Below, in pieces: positions 54,162-62,200 of a DNA stretch of 64,000 nucleotides (positions are counted from its first letter, which is position 1; each line of letters begins with the position of its first letter). Origin of the DNA: Halobacteriales archaeon QH_7_65_31 (GTDB taxonomy: Archaea > Halobacteriota > Halobacteria > Halobacteriales > Haloarculaceae); contig PXQU01000014.1 in assembly GCA_003021785.1 (NCBI GenBank), positions 1-64,000 on the forward strand, given 5' to 3'. The translations under genes were made by a program, and so were the position numbers. Under the pieces are notes generated by a model. The model was given only the letters and a program-made list of their open reading frames with translations, did not search any database and was not told the origin of the DNA.

Positions 54162-55544
54162 ATGAAGATGGAAACAGAGAACCCATCTGACGATACGGCA
54201 TCCAGCGACCTAGGCGTTCGCATCGACGGTGAGAATACCCAAGACCCGAAATCCTGGCGACAGCAATTGGTCAACGCCGAAAACGACCGAGGACGGGCCT
54301 TCGCCGCGAGTGAGTGGATTCGAGCGTGCGGGGACATCGAACCTGTCGAAGGCGGTCAACTTCGCGCCTACAACGATGACGGGACGTGGAGCGAAGACGG
54401 GACGCAGGCCCTCCGTGAAAAGCTTCGGTCGCAGCTTCAGGAGGAATACGGGAAGCAACTACGGAATAAAACCAAAGAGCAACTCCTCGCGGGCGGCGTC
54501 ATCCGTCGTGACGCGTTCGGGATGCCGCATAGGAAGGTTGCGGTCGAAAATGGCCTGCTTGATTTGCAAACGGGTGAATTACGACCGATTCGACCCGGAG
54601 ACCGGGTGCTTTGGAAGCTCCCAGTAGAGTACGTGCCAGACGCCGAGTGCCCGAAATTCAAGCGGGTATTGAAGCAGTGGTTACCGAACGAGGAGGTGCG
54701 TGACAAGCTGCAGGAGTACATTGGCTACGCGCTCGACTTCAACAATACTGACTATCAGGTTATGCTGATGCTGGTGGGACCGACGCGTACGGGGAAATCG
54801 ACGTTTCTCGAAACGATAGGTACCCTCTTCGGGGAGGAGAACACCACCAACATGTCGATTCAGTATCTTGCTAACGACAAGTGGGGGGTCGCGGAACTCG
54901 AACAAACCCCCGTCAATATACGGCACGACCTCGATTCGACCGATATTCGGCAGGAAGGGGTCGTGAAAGAACTCGCAAGCGGGGAGCCGATGAAGGCCGA
55001 ACGGAAGAGGCAGGACCCATACACGGTCCATCCGAAGACGAAGCACCTCTTTTCGGCGAATCAAGTGCCGGACTGCGCTCATACTGACGATGCGTTCTAC
55101 AATCGTTGGCTGATGGTCGAGTTCGACCAGCAGGTACCGAAGGACTCGCGGGACCAGAAACTAAACGAGAAGTTGACGACACCCGAAGAGCTGTCTGGCA
55201 TTCTGAACTGGGCGCTTGAAGGCTACCAACGCCTGCAAGACCAAGGCCAGTTCACTGCCGCACGTTCGCCTGACGAGACGCGGGCACTCTGGCAGAAAAA
55301 CGGTGGGTCGATTGACCGGTTCATATATGAACATATCGAGACCGTCGAAGACGCGGCAATTCCGAAGGAGATGATGTATGCGGCTTACAAGGAGTTTGCC
55401 GCGTCATACGGGGCTGCGCCCGAGAGCAAGAGCAAACTGACGATGAAGCTCAAAACCCTCGACGGAGTCGATACCTCTCAACGACGATTCGAAAACGGGC
55501 GTAAGAGGGTGTATGCCGGGGTGAGACTTACGGATTGGAAATAA
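54162..55544 (+). CDS. SF3 helicase / D5-type primase-helicase of the element
   Basis: 460 residues. The C-terminal half is a superfamily 3 AAA+ helicase: Walker A GPTRTGKST (206-214), Walker-B-like VNIRHDLDSTD (251-261), sensor Asn300 in HLFSANQVP, and a likely Arg finger at Arg315. The N-terminal D5_N-like part (KVAVENGLLDLQTGELRP) is present, but the AEP primase core and zinc knuckle found in the usual 700-900 residue phage/plasmid primases are missing, so this looks like a helicase-only protein, perhaps shortened. It should initiate or drive element replication. Confidence 0.85.
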   Translation: MKMETENPSDDTASSDLGVRIDGENTQDPKSWRQQLVNAENDRGRAFAASEWIRACGDIEPVEGGQLRAYNDDGTWSEDGTQALREKLRSQLQEEYGKQLRNKTKEQLLAGGVIRRDAFGMPHRKVAVENGLLDLQTGELRPIRPGDRVLWKLPVEYVPDAECPKFKRVLKQWLPNEEVRDKLQEYIGYALDFNNTDYQVMLMLVGPTRTGKSTFLETIGTLFGEENTTNMSIQYLANDKWGVAELEQTPVNIRHDLDSTDIRQEGVVKELASGEPMKAERKRQDPYTVHPKTKHLFSANQVPDCAHTDDAFYNRWLMVEFDQQVPKDSRDQKLNEKLTTPEELSGILNWALEGYQRLQDQGQFTAARSPDETRALWQKNGGSIDRFIYEHIETVEDAAIPKEMMYAAYKEFAASYGAAPESKSKLTMKLKTLDGVDTSQRRFENGRKRVYAGVRLTDWK

Positions 55545-55564
55545 TCCAATAGAATCCTTTTGTT

Positions 55565-55581
55565 GTCACAGGCGTCACGGG
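55565..55581 (+). repeat. Element motif copy 2: GTCAC-N4-GTCAC
   Basis: GTCACAGGCGTCACGGG on the plus strand, 21 bp after the helicase stop. It faces copy 3 at a distance of about 65 bp in inverted orientation, framing the region between convergent gene ends. Confidence 0.7.
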
Positions 55582-55627
55582 TAATTCGACGATAGTCGAT
55601 TTACATACGCTCGGGCCTCGCGGTGAA

Positions 55628-55646
55628 CCCGTGACAGTTGTGACGG
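55628..55646 (-). repeat. Element motif copy 3: inverted GTCAC-N4-GTCAC
   Basis: CCCGTGACAGTTGTGACGG on the plus strand, the reverse complement arrangement of copy 2. It is 5 bp from the stop codon of the repressor gene. Confidence 0.7.
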
Positions 55647-55650
55647 TAAC

Positions 55651-55908
55651 CTATACGTTCGGAAGGTCGTCCTCACCAATATCGCCGTTGAGAAACCGTT
55701 CTCCGAGTTCGGTGACCCGATAATTTGAGGCATCCGCCCGTTGAAGGAGTCCTGCGTTAGTCAGTTTCCGGCACCGTCGAGAGATGTACTCCTGCGTGTA
55801 GTCGATATTTGCGGCGATGACGCTGGGGGATGCAACGATATCTTTCTCATGGAGAAACTCCAGCACACGCTCGTCCGCCTGCGTCATCCAGTCAACCCGT
55901 GGTCGCAT
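55651..55908 (-). CDS. phiH1-type winged-helix repressor
   Basis: 85 residues, winged-helix DNA-binding protein of the haloviral phiH1-repressor type: DWMTQADERVLEFLHEKDIVASPSVIAANIDYTQEYISRRCRKLTNAGLLQRADASNYRVTELGERFL. Recognition helix is likely EYISRRCRKL. It probably keeps the element's lytic or replication genes silent. It is divergent from the gene at 56040, and the region between them holds a perfect palindrome at 55956-55969 that is a good candidate operator. Confidence 0.8.
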   Translation of the reverse strand: MRPRVDWMTQADERVLEFLHEKDIVASPSVIAANIDYTQEYISRRCRKLTNAGLLQRADASNYRVTELGERFLNGDIGEDDLPNV

Positions 55909-55955
55909 TCAACTGCGATATTATGGGTTTTAACCGTTTCAGAGGGCGTCAATAC

Positions 55956-55969
55956 GTGTCTATAGACAC
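55956..55969. promoter_or_regulatory. Palindrome GTGTCTATAGACAC, candidate repressor operator
   Basis: A perfect 14-bp dyad in the divergent promoter region between the repressor (55908) and the HhH gene (56040). Its position suits a site bound by a dimeric repressor that controls both genes. No second copy was noticed elsewhere in the element. Confidence 0.5.
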
Positions 55970-56039
55970 TCAAAAAACGCTTTATAGCATCAAAATATTG
56001 TGGTTAATACTAAGTCCGTCGAGATATTCGGTTGGGATA

Positions 56040-56576
56040 ATGGATTTGAGTCGGCGCGTGCTTGAACAGCAGGAACCGTTGTACGCCAAGGAAGAAGACC
56101 AATACGACGAGGAAGTTGCTCGGCTCAAATCCCTACCGACCGCCTTCAAGGAAGGAGAGTGGTCGCTTGACGATTTGGAGTGGATAATCGAGTGGAAGGT
56201 CGGCGTCTTCACGAAACCGACGCTGAAGCATCTTCGCAAAAACGACGACGAAGAGATTCAAGCGCGAATCGAGGAAGCGGTTCACGAATCGAGCATCCGG
56301 TCGAAGGTCGAGGCGCTTACGTCTCTGACAGGTATCGGCGTCCCCGTCGCGTCAGCGATTCTTCTATTCATCAACCCGAATCGGTTCACAGTGATTGACG
56401 AACGTGCATGGAATGTGCTACAAGAGACGGGATACCTCTCACAGGAACTCTCAGAGGACCCGACGGTTGAGGAGTATCTACTGTACCTCGGTGCTTGCTG
56501 GGCGCTTGCCAACGAGTACGACGTGAGTCTCCGAACGCTTGATATGGCACTGTGTGCGCTCGACATTAACGATTGA
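56040..56576 (+). CDS. Helix-hairpin-helix protein, HhH-GPD-like
   Basis: 178 residues. Residues 92-126 (ALTSLTGIGVPVASAIL...FTVIDERAWNVL) match the helix-hairpin-helix plus Asp pattern of HhH-GPD DNA glycosylases (EndoIII/AlkA): hairpin GIGVPVAS at 98-105 and the conserved Asp120. The catalytic Lys and the Fe-S cluster of EndoIII are absent and the protein is short, so a base-excision activity is uncertain; it may bind DNA only. N-terminal half is highly charged. Carried by the element next to the repressor. Confidence 0.6.
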   Translation: MDLSRRVLEQQEPLYAKEEDQYDEEVARLKSLPTAFKEGEWSLDDLEWIIEWKVGVFTKPTLKHLRKNDDEEIQARIEEAVHESSIRSKVEALTSLTGIGVPVASAILLFINPNRFTVIDERAWNVLQETGYLSQELSEDPTVEEYLLYLGACWALANEYDVSLRTLDMALCALDIND

Positions 56577-56620
56577 CTGCCACCACCGACTAAATACCGA
56601 CAACAGCAACCTACAACGCC

Positions 56621-57067
56621 ATGGACGACCCCGAACGGCCAGACCCCGACGCCGATGCAAGCGAGATTCAGGAATGGATGGAGTCGGATTTCGGGCGAGC
56701 CGTTGCCGAGGGGATGGAAAACGCGGGCGACGAGAACGACGAAGAGGTTGTCAAGGTCGAGATTATTAATCACAAGCGGGGCGAAGTGGTCGGGACGGTA
56801 GATACGGATGGTAACCTCAACACAGAGAGCGAGGCGCTCAGAAACGTCTCACAGGAGTATCTTGAGGAGGGCATCCCCGTACTCGTCCCAACGACCTACG
56901 AGAACAAGGACGGTGAGACGGTACACGCCGACGCCGAGGTTATGGTCGAACCAGGAACCGAGGGGTTTGTGCGGGCATTCGTTGACGAACTCCCGAGTCC
57001 ATTCGGTTGTAGACTTGATGAATTAGGCGACCTCCCACAACCGGCATCACCTCGGGGCAGACAGTAA
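56621..57067 (+). CDS. Element-carried acidic hypothetical protein
   Basis: 148 residues, strongly acidic (MDDPERPDPDADASEIQEWMES, ENAGDENDEEVVKVEIIN). A central part (VVGTVDTDGNLNTESEALRNVSQEYLEEGIPVLVPTTY) looks folded with alternating strands; the tail is Pro/Ser-rich. No family recognised. It follows the HhH gene by 44 bp and may be part of the same transcript. Confidence 0.55.
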   Translation: MDDPERPDPDADASEIQEWMESDFGRAVAEGMENAGDENDEEVVKVEIINHKRGEVVGTVDTDGNLNTESEALRNVSQEYLEEGIPVLVPTTYENKDGETVHADAEVMVEPGTEGFVRAFVDELPSPFGCRLDELGDLPQPASPRGRQ

Positions 57068-57129
57068 CTGACGGGAGGAGCGTCGGTAAACAGAGTTTAA
57101 ATAGGATAGCTCTGTAATTATCGCCTACA

Positions 57130-57798
57130 ATGAAAGCTGGCGTAATCGGCCTTGTCGACGGCAATTTTGATGAGTTGGAATCGTTCTCAGAGACGTTTAC
57201 ACAGGACGATACGGAACTCAGTCGATGTGTCGAGGTACGGCAAACCCAGGTTACCGATAGCGGTGTCCCTGTGCAAACAGGACGCGTAGCAACACAGAAA
57301 CTAGACGAACAGGAGACTGTAGAAATCAACGATGGGCAAATCAGCGTCTATGAAACCCCTGACGTAACCACGTTGTATACAGAGTTTGTCTCTGTGCCCG
57401 GCGAGTTCGTTGCTGTCTCAAGTAGTTCTGGTATTTTCGCGTTCGATACCATCGGTCGCAGGACGAACACCAATATCCAACGTGCCGAGTTAGACTTAGA
57501 TTCATATGCTGAATCACGGCCTGAATCCAGCCCTTGGAAAGTGGGATTCTACGGTCACCTTGGCGAGGCAGATAATGGTGTTGTGCACGGTACTAGCGTA
57601 CTCGAAGACTCCGACTTTGGAAACGTGTTGCAAGATGCGAAAAAGAATCAGTTGGGATTAGAATTCACACGCGACTCGGAAGTGATGAAAATAACGATGG
57701 CTGACAGCGGGTATGTCGAAGTATATCAGCCCAGCAACTACGACTCCGCTGAATACGCAGAGTTCGTCGTCGAAGAGGTTCTTCCGCATACCGAGTGA
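57130..57798 (+). CDS. Element cargo protein of unknown function, 222 residues
   Basis: 222 residues, acidic, beta-rich, no membrane segment, no Cys cluster. Starts MKAGVIGLVDGNFDELESFSE, then QVTDSGVPVQTGRVATQKLDE, YTEFVSVPGEFVAVSSSSGIFAF, and PWKVGFYGHLGEADNGVVHG. No family recognised and no catalytic motif seen. A TTTAAAT element at about 57096-57102 lies some 30 nt upstream. Base composition is low-GC like the rest of the cargo block. Confidence 0.6.
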   Translation: MKAGVIGLVDGNFDELESFSETFTQDDTELSRCVEVRQTQVTDSGVPVQTGRVATQKLDEQETVEINDGQISVYETPDVTTLYTEFVSVPGEFVAVSSSSGIFAFDTIGRRTNTNIQRAELDLDSYAESRPESSPWKVGFYGHLGEADNGVVHGTSVLEDSDFGNVLQDAKKNQLGLEFTRDSEVMKITMADSGYVEVYQPSNYDSAEYAEFVVEEVLPHTE

Positions 57799-57869
57799 AT
57801 TCTTCAGACATCTACCGGGTGTCTCCCCAAGATTTATATCGTTAATCTACGGTTCGTTATCTAATTGCA

Positions 57870-58946
57870 ATGTCTAGTTCAGAGTCAGACGCCGACGAGT
57901 TCGAGTATAGCGGTTCGTTGGTGTTCAACGGGGTTTATCGAACTGAAATAACTGAGGACGTAACAGGCGACTCTGCGAGCGAGGAGAAACTACGTGAACA
58001 GCTAGAACAAAATCTCCAGCCCAAATTCGAGCGAGGGCGACCGGGGAATCCGAGTAAGGGCTATCGTAGTCTAGACCTAACAGAATATGCCGTCGAAAGG
58101 GATGAAATCGATGAGGACCTCGTAGAACTAGCCCGCGGCACTATTGACCAGCAGTATATTCTGGAACAGTATGAGGGGAATGCGGAGGTCGTTGACTCCG
58201 ACGGAAACCCGGTTGACGCCCAAGCGGGTGAGTTTGTGCGGACTCCCTACGAGACGTACATGTTCTGGAACATCCCGGATTATATGTTCCTGAAGGGTTC
58301 GGTCAGAACCGTCAAGAAAACTGCACCGGAAATCAATGGTGCACTTCGCGGAACCGTCCGACAGGAAGCACTATCGTTTGAGTACGACTTCCTGCTCTGG
58401 CTCCTCTACAATTACTACAACGACGACAACGGCTTCGGACAAAACCTACACATTCATCGATTGACCGCAGCCAAAGCGGAGGGGAGCAGGGACACGTTCG
58501 GAGCTGCAAATCAGGTCGACGAATCGCTCAATCTGGTACGCTCAACCTCGTTTATTGAGGCCATACTCCAGCGAAAAATGCCCACGATGATAGAGGGTGT
58601 ATTCAACGTCCGCGGATACAACCTGCGGGCGAAGATTTATTCTGGTCCAGAAGATGACGTGAAAAATCGAGGTGGGAAGGTTTGGATTCTGGCCCAAGAG
58701 GACATAAAAAATGCGAGTGACTTATCGCGTGCTCTCGTGGCACTCAGGTTCCTCACCGAAGTCGCTGACCTCTACACCCACTGGGAGAGCCTTGATAAGA
58801 CAGACCGTTACATCCCTCCGACATTCTTCACCGAATTGCGGGACATCGGGCGTGATGAAGGGGTGGACATACAGTTCGCACTAGACGACCTGATTGAGGA
58901 GTACCTCGACAAGCGGGATGAGGACTGGGGCGACTATGACTTTTAA
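57870..58946 (+). CDS. Element cargo protein of unknown function, 358 residues
   Basis: 358 residues, acidic, mainly helical. The middle has a hydrophobic/aromatic core (FLLWLLYNYYNDDNGFGQNLHIHRLTAAKAEG, about 172-205), then an extended region with GVFNVRGYNLRAKIYSG. No membrane helix of full length, no known motif. Own TATA-like element (GATTTATATCG, about 57831-57841). It is the largest protein of the cargo group. No family recognised. Confidence 0.6.
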   Translation: MSSSESDADEFEYSGSLVFNGVYRTEITEDVTGDSASEEKLREQLEQNLQPKFERGRPGNPSKGYRSLDLTEYAVERDEIDEDLVELARGTIDQQYILEQYEGNAEVVDSDGNPVDAQAGEFVRTPYETYMFWNIPDYMFLKGSVRTVKKTAPEINGALRGTVRQEALSFEYDFLLWLLYNYYNDDNGFGQNLHIHRLTAAKAEGSRDTFGAANQVDESLNLVRSTSFIEAILQRKMPTMIEGVFNVRGYNLRAKIYSGPEDDVKNRGGKVWILAQEDIKNASDLSRALVALRFLTEVADLYTHWESLDKTDRYIPPTFFTELRDIGRDEGVDIQFALDDLIEEYLDKRDEDWGDYDF

Positions 58947-59030
58947 CCCCGTCCCGAATCGGAGTCCCTACATGCCCAGAGTAACTATGTTACAATCACG
59001 TCTCAGTACTATCCCACAATAGGTTAGACT

Positions 59031-59678
59031 ATGCCCAGAACCGTGGACAGCGTGAGACAGGTCACAATCGACGAACATTGGGGAGACCTGTCTCCGGAGT
59101 CGGAGACCGAGCAGCTCAGCCTAGCCCCTCCAGACCCCTCCACGGTTGAGGTCATGGTTGACGACTACCCCTTTCCCGACCAGACAATTTTCCAGGGCAA
59201 TTTCCGATACAAACGAGGACGAGTCGGTACCGACGTTGCTACGGGGACCTACCAGATTAGGTCGGGGTCTGGATTACTTATTCTACGGAAGGAATCGGGG
59301 AGGATTCACCCAGATGATGTTGCTACCGCGATAAGCGATGAAGTCAATGGCGACATTGAGATTCATGACTCGATAATACTAAATCGAGAGGGGTTGTGGC
59401 GATTCATTGACTCTGCTGATACGAAAATGGAGATTGAGGTTCTGACCCCGATAGGCGAGGTTAGAGGGTTAGATGAACTTCAAGAAGAGGAGGAATTGAG
59501 TTATGAGGATGTTTTCGGCGACTATCCCGTCAATCACGCCCGCATATTCTTTTCGACGAACGATGAGGAGTCTATCGAGGTTGTCTATGCTAATGACACT
59601 CTCTCCATCGGTTCGTCAAGCGATTATGCCCACGAATATGTGATTCAGCTGTTCGAACGAGACGTTATTGGTGAATGA
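59031..59678 (+). CDS. Element cargo protein of unknown function, 215 residues
   Basis: 215 residues, acidic, strand-rich: STVEVMVDDYPFPDQTIFQGNFRYK, GLLILRKESGRIHPDDVATAISDEV, and EEESIEVVYANDTLSIG-type ends. It abuts the next gene without a gap (stop 59676-59678, ATG 59679), so the two are translationally coupled. No family recognised. Confidence 0.6.
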   Translation: MPRTVDSVRQVTIDEHWGDLSPESETEQLSLAPPDPSTVEVMVDDYPFPDQTIFQGNFRYKRGRVGTDVATGTYQIRSGSGLLILRKESGRIHPDDVATAISDEVNGDIEIHDSIILNREGLWRFIDSADTKMEIEVLTPIGEVRGLDELQEEEELSYEDVFGDYPVNHARIFFSTNDEESIEVVYANDTLSIGSSSDYAHEYVIQLFERDVIGE

Positions 59679-60353
59679 ATGTCTTGGAGTTTTGAGCGGA
59701 TTCTTCGGAGCTATCCTGTCCGGAAGGGTAGATTCATCTGGCGAGGAATTTCCGACGAGGTACCCCTTGACAAGATTGGATATGTTGCGACTATTTTCTG
59801 GATTTTAGCCACGGTAGGGCCGAATATCGTTGACCCAACAAAACCGCCAAACGTCGGCAATTTTAGCGGGGTTATTGGACCAGGTGAATTAAGGGTCCTG
59901 TCCGCGGGTATCGCACTACTTCTCCATTTCGTAGTGCCCGCGATATACCTCGGCATGAAGCGTCCGTTCTACATTACTTCCACTTGGTATCCTCTTGCGT
60001 GGCAGCCCGAAGTACACAACGGCAAAAATCGGGGCTATCTTCGAATGCCGGATAACGGCCAAGTTGAGATTATGATTCCCGTCGAACTCCTTGACGGCAT
60101 AGACGAATATTGCTTGGAGTTTGAGTTGACTGACCCATACGAACTGGAACTTAAGGATAAGAATGAAGACCAAGATTGGGACCGCGACGACAAACAACTA
60201 TCCACAGAGAACGTGACTCATACAACATTCATTCCAAGATATAAAATAACAGAAGAGGGTCCTGTCGGGAGCGGAGACAATTACCGTCTGAAAATCACGG
60301 ATATAAAACAAAATAGGAGCACTGAAGTCCTGAACCTCGAAATAAGGGATTAA
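59679..60353 (+). CDS. Element cargo membrane protein, 224 residues
   Basis: 224 residues. Two hydrophobic segments near the N-terminus (IGYVATIFWILATVGPNIV and VLSAGIALLLHFVVPAIYLGM) are followed by a large soluble C-terminal domain (about 120 residues, charged, with DKNEDQDWDRDDK). It is coupled to the preceding gene. A membrane-anchored partner for that protein is the simplest reading. No family recognised. Confidence 0.6.
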   Translation: MSWSFERILRSYPVRKGRFIWRGISDEVPLDKIGYVATIFWILATVGPNIVDPTKPPNVGNFSGVIGPGELRVLSAGIALLLHFVVPAIYLGMKRPFYITSTWYPLAWQPEVHNGKNRGYLRMPDNGQVEIMIPVELLDGIDEYCLEFELTDPYELELKDKNEDQDWDRDDKQLSTENVTHTTFIPRYKITEEGPVGSGDNYRLKITDIKQNRSTEVLNLEIRD

Positions 60354-60367
60354 TCGGTTCGCGGATA

Positions 60368-60387
60368 CCCCGTGACACCTGTGACGG
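60368..60387 (-). repeat. Element motif copy 4: inverted GTCAC-N4-GTCAC
   Basis: CCCCGTGACACCTGTGACGG on the plus strand (inverted sense relative to copies 1 and 2), between the convergent ends of the membrane protein gene and the integrase gene. Confidence 0.7.
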
Positions 60388-60391
60388 AGGA

Positions 60392-61414
60392 TTAGGCGTC
60401 TTCGAGATACCCCCGACGCTGTTCCATTTTCACTTGTTCGGAACGTTTGTCGTAGTGTTTGTCCAGCACGTCCATCCCCACGTTCATCCGGTCACTCACG
60501 ACCTTTTCAGGAACGTCCTCGGACAAGTGGTGCGTGATAGACCCGCGACGGATGTCGTGAGGACTCACGTTCGAGGGGCACTTACTGTAGTGCCCGTAGT
60601 CGGTCGCCTCGCACTCGTTGGGTTCACGACCGACAGGGCAACCACCGCCGTAGAAGCACGGACGAGTGACGAAGTACACCGCGTCCCGAATTGACGACGC
60701 CTGCATCCGACCGTTCTCCGTCGTCAGCATCGGTTCACGCTCGTAGTCGTCGGTCACGTCGTGACGGTTGTGGTCAATCCAGTCATCGATGACACGACAC
60801 GTCTCCGCAGTCAACGCGACGAGACGCTCCCCCTCCTCGCCGTTCTTCAGGGGCGTACCCATGTCGGGACGGTGTTCGAGAAGGAGTGATTTGTTTTCGC
60901 CGTCGTAGTCGTCAACGTCGAGTGACCGAAGTGCCCCGAGACGCATCCCCGTCTGCCAGAGGATTTCGAGGATAACGTGCGGGCGAGAGGCGTACTCGAA
61001 GCGCCGCAGGTACGAGAGGAGTTCGCCGGCGTTGTCGCCGTCGAGGATACCGTTCGCCTGTTCGTCGTGCTTCTTCAGGACAGGCATCACAATCTTGTCG
61101 TGCAGGCCTTCGGGGACGGCATCGATTGATTCACACCACCGAATGAACACGCGAAGGGCGTCGAGGTTGCCTTCCAGTGTGATGGGTTTCAGGTCCCCGT
61201 CGTCACGCCGCCACGTCTTGAACTGTTGCAACTTCCGTCCGGTGAGGTCGTTCATGTCGTCGAGGCCTTCGACGTTCTCACACCACCGGATGAAGTGTTT
61301 GAGACGGTAGTGATACCCGTCGAGGGTGCTTTTCGACACTTCGTGCTTCCGCGCGTTGAGGTACATCTCCTTCGCCTCAGCGGGCGAGATGGGTTCGAGC
61401 GTTTCGTGCGTCAT
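60392..61414 (-). CDS. int: Tyrosine recombinase/integrase of the element
   Basis: 340 residues. The N-terminal core-binding SAM-like domain (residues about 10-105) is followed by the catalytic domain with Arg158 (TGMRLGAL), the HDIRR box (His286, Arg289) and the nucleophile Tyr321 (DKHYD). The second catalytic His position appears as Asn (RMNVGM), a common variation in haloarchaeal integrases. A Cys/His insertion (Cys253, Cys259, Cys268, His275, Cys279) may bind zinc. It lies 60 bp from attR1 on the minus strand, the standard position for tRNA-targeting integrases. Confidence 0.92.
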   Translation of the reverse strand: MTHETLEPISPAEAKEMYLNARKHEVSKSTLDGYHYRLKHFIRWCENVEGLDDMNDLTGRKLQQFKTWRRDDGDLKPITLEGNLDALRVFIRWCESIDAVPEGLHDKIVMPVLKKHDEQANGILDGDNAGELLSYLRRFEYASRPHVILEILWQTGMRLGALRSLDVDDYDGENKSLLLEHRPDMGTPLKNGEEGERLVALTAETCRVIDDWIDHNRHDVTDDYEREPMLTTENGRMQASSIRDAVYFVTRPCFYGGGCPVGREPNECEATDYGHYSKCPSNVSPHDIRRGSITHHLSEDVPEKVVSDRMNVGMDVLDKHYDKRSEQVKMEQRRGYLEDA

Positions 61415-61477
61415 GGGTTGTGTCCGAAACGCAAACGAAGCACGAAACCGCCCGACAACGATTCATTTTCACTTCGT

Positions 61478-61509
61478 CTGTCCCCGGTTCAAATCCGGGA
61501 GGCGGCATA
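61478..61509. repeat. attR1: tRNA-Phe 3' copy with T-stem covariation
   Basis: 32-nt copy of the tRNA-Phe 3' end differing at two positions: one C-to-G and one G-to-C change that pair with each other in the T-stem. Hence it came from a different tRNA-Phe allele, probably brought in with the element. It bounds the element to the right of the integrase. Confidence 0.85.
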
Positions 61510-61628
61510 TTCTGAATCTGCGAGCGCAGCAAGCAGATGAAGAAACGATCCTGAGCCGATTTGCGCAGACGAGTCGCAGCCCCGGAACGGCGAGCGAAGC
61601 GAGCCGCATGCCCGGAACGTCTCGGCGA

Positions 61629-61650
61629 GTTCAAATCGGGGAGGCGGCAT
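61629..61650. repeat. attR2: second tRNA-Phe 3' copy, 22 nt identical
   Basis: Identical to 52704-52725 over 22 nt (contains TTCAAATCGGGGAGGCGGCA). It sits 119 bp beyond attR1 with no integrase of its own, so it looks like the scar of an earlier or deleted insertion at the same tRNA. Confidence 0.8.
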
Positions 61651-61877
61651 CATACTCACAGTTCAAATGTCTACAGAGCAGTGCGTAGACGAGTACTCCG
61701 GAATTCTCTCACGACCAATTCGTCGAACTCGACTCGGAACTCTACAGTACCGCGCAGTCTCTCAGACGAGAGCCCGGCGTCACTGATGAAATGAACACCG
61801 GAACTCCTTGCTAAGTGCTCAAGAATACGCGTTGTTCAAATACCAGTACAGAATCACATAACCTACCGGCGACTCAA

Positions 61878-61943
61878 GTACGTCTCTGGATACGTACTCG
61901 TGTACATCCATGAGTACGTCCGCAAGTACGTGAGTACGTACAT
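61878..61943. repeat. Six-copy 12-bp periodic GTACRT repeat
   Basis: GTACRT-like hexamers begin at 61878, 61890 (ATACGT), 61902 (GTACAT), 61914, 61926 and 61938 (GTACAT), exactly 12 bp apart, with variable 6-bp spacers. On the minus strand in one frame they read as a VxxD-type tetrapeptide repeat. Confidence 0.8.
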
Positions 61944-62200
61944 TCTCCCGAACACTGGAATCCAATGGAGGTCCGGTATTGAGGTAGCGATGGGGGCTGT
62001 GAAATAGAGCTGAAAGGCTCAGAACGCCATATTTTGAGCCAATAGTCAGTAAGAGAATCATGGTTCTGTCGGTTCGTGTTGGCGTTTGTCGTCGGATCCG
62101 TACCTTGCCTCAATGACAAGTTGGCTTTTATCACCATGTGTCGCTGTCGAAGTGTCACCAAGTGTCGGCTACGTATATTCTACTACTGCCCTACGGCACG

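Larger units (their letters stand above)
52725..61509. mobile_element. tRNA-Phe-integrated genetic element (about 8.8 kb)
   Basis: Bounded on the left by the tRNA-Phe gene and on the right by a 3' tRNA-Phe copy next to a tyrosine integrase. GC content falls markedly against the flanking chromosome (long AT-rich stretches near 53770, 55930-56010 and 57830). Contents: zinc-ribbon membrane protein, ribbon-helix-helix protein, SF3 helicase, phiH1-type repressor, HhH protein, five unrecognised genes and the integrase. There are no capsid, portal, terminase or spike-like genes, so it is best regarded as a small integrative plasmid or satellite rather than a complete provirus. Replication and repressor genes with integrase argue that it can excise. 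Confidence 0.85.

Noticed and set aside
52725-61509. Complete provirus
   Set aside because: Replication, repressor and integrase genes are present, but no virion, packaging or spike-like gene was recognised.
61819-62061. Minus-strand open frame with VxxD tetrapeptide repeats
   Set aside because: The frame arises from the 12-bp DNA repeat; no good start or fold, so the DNA repeat is the simpler explanation.
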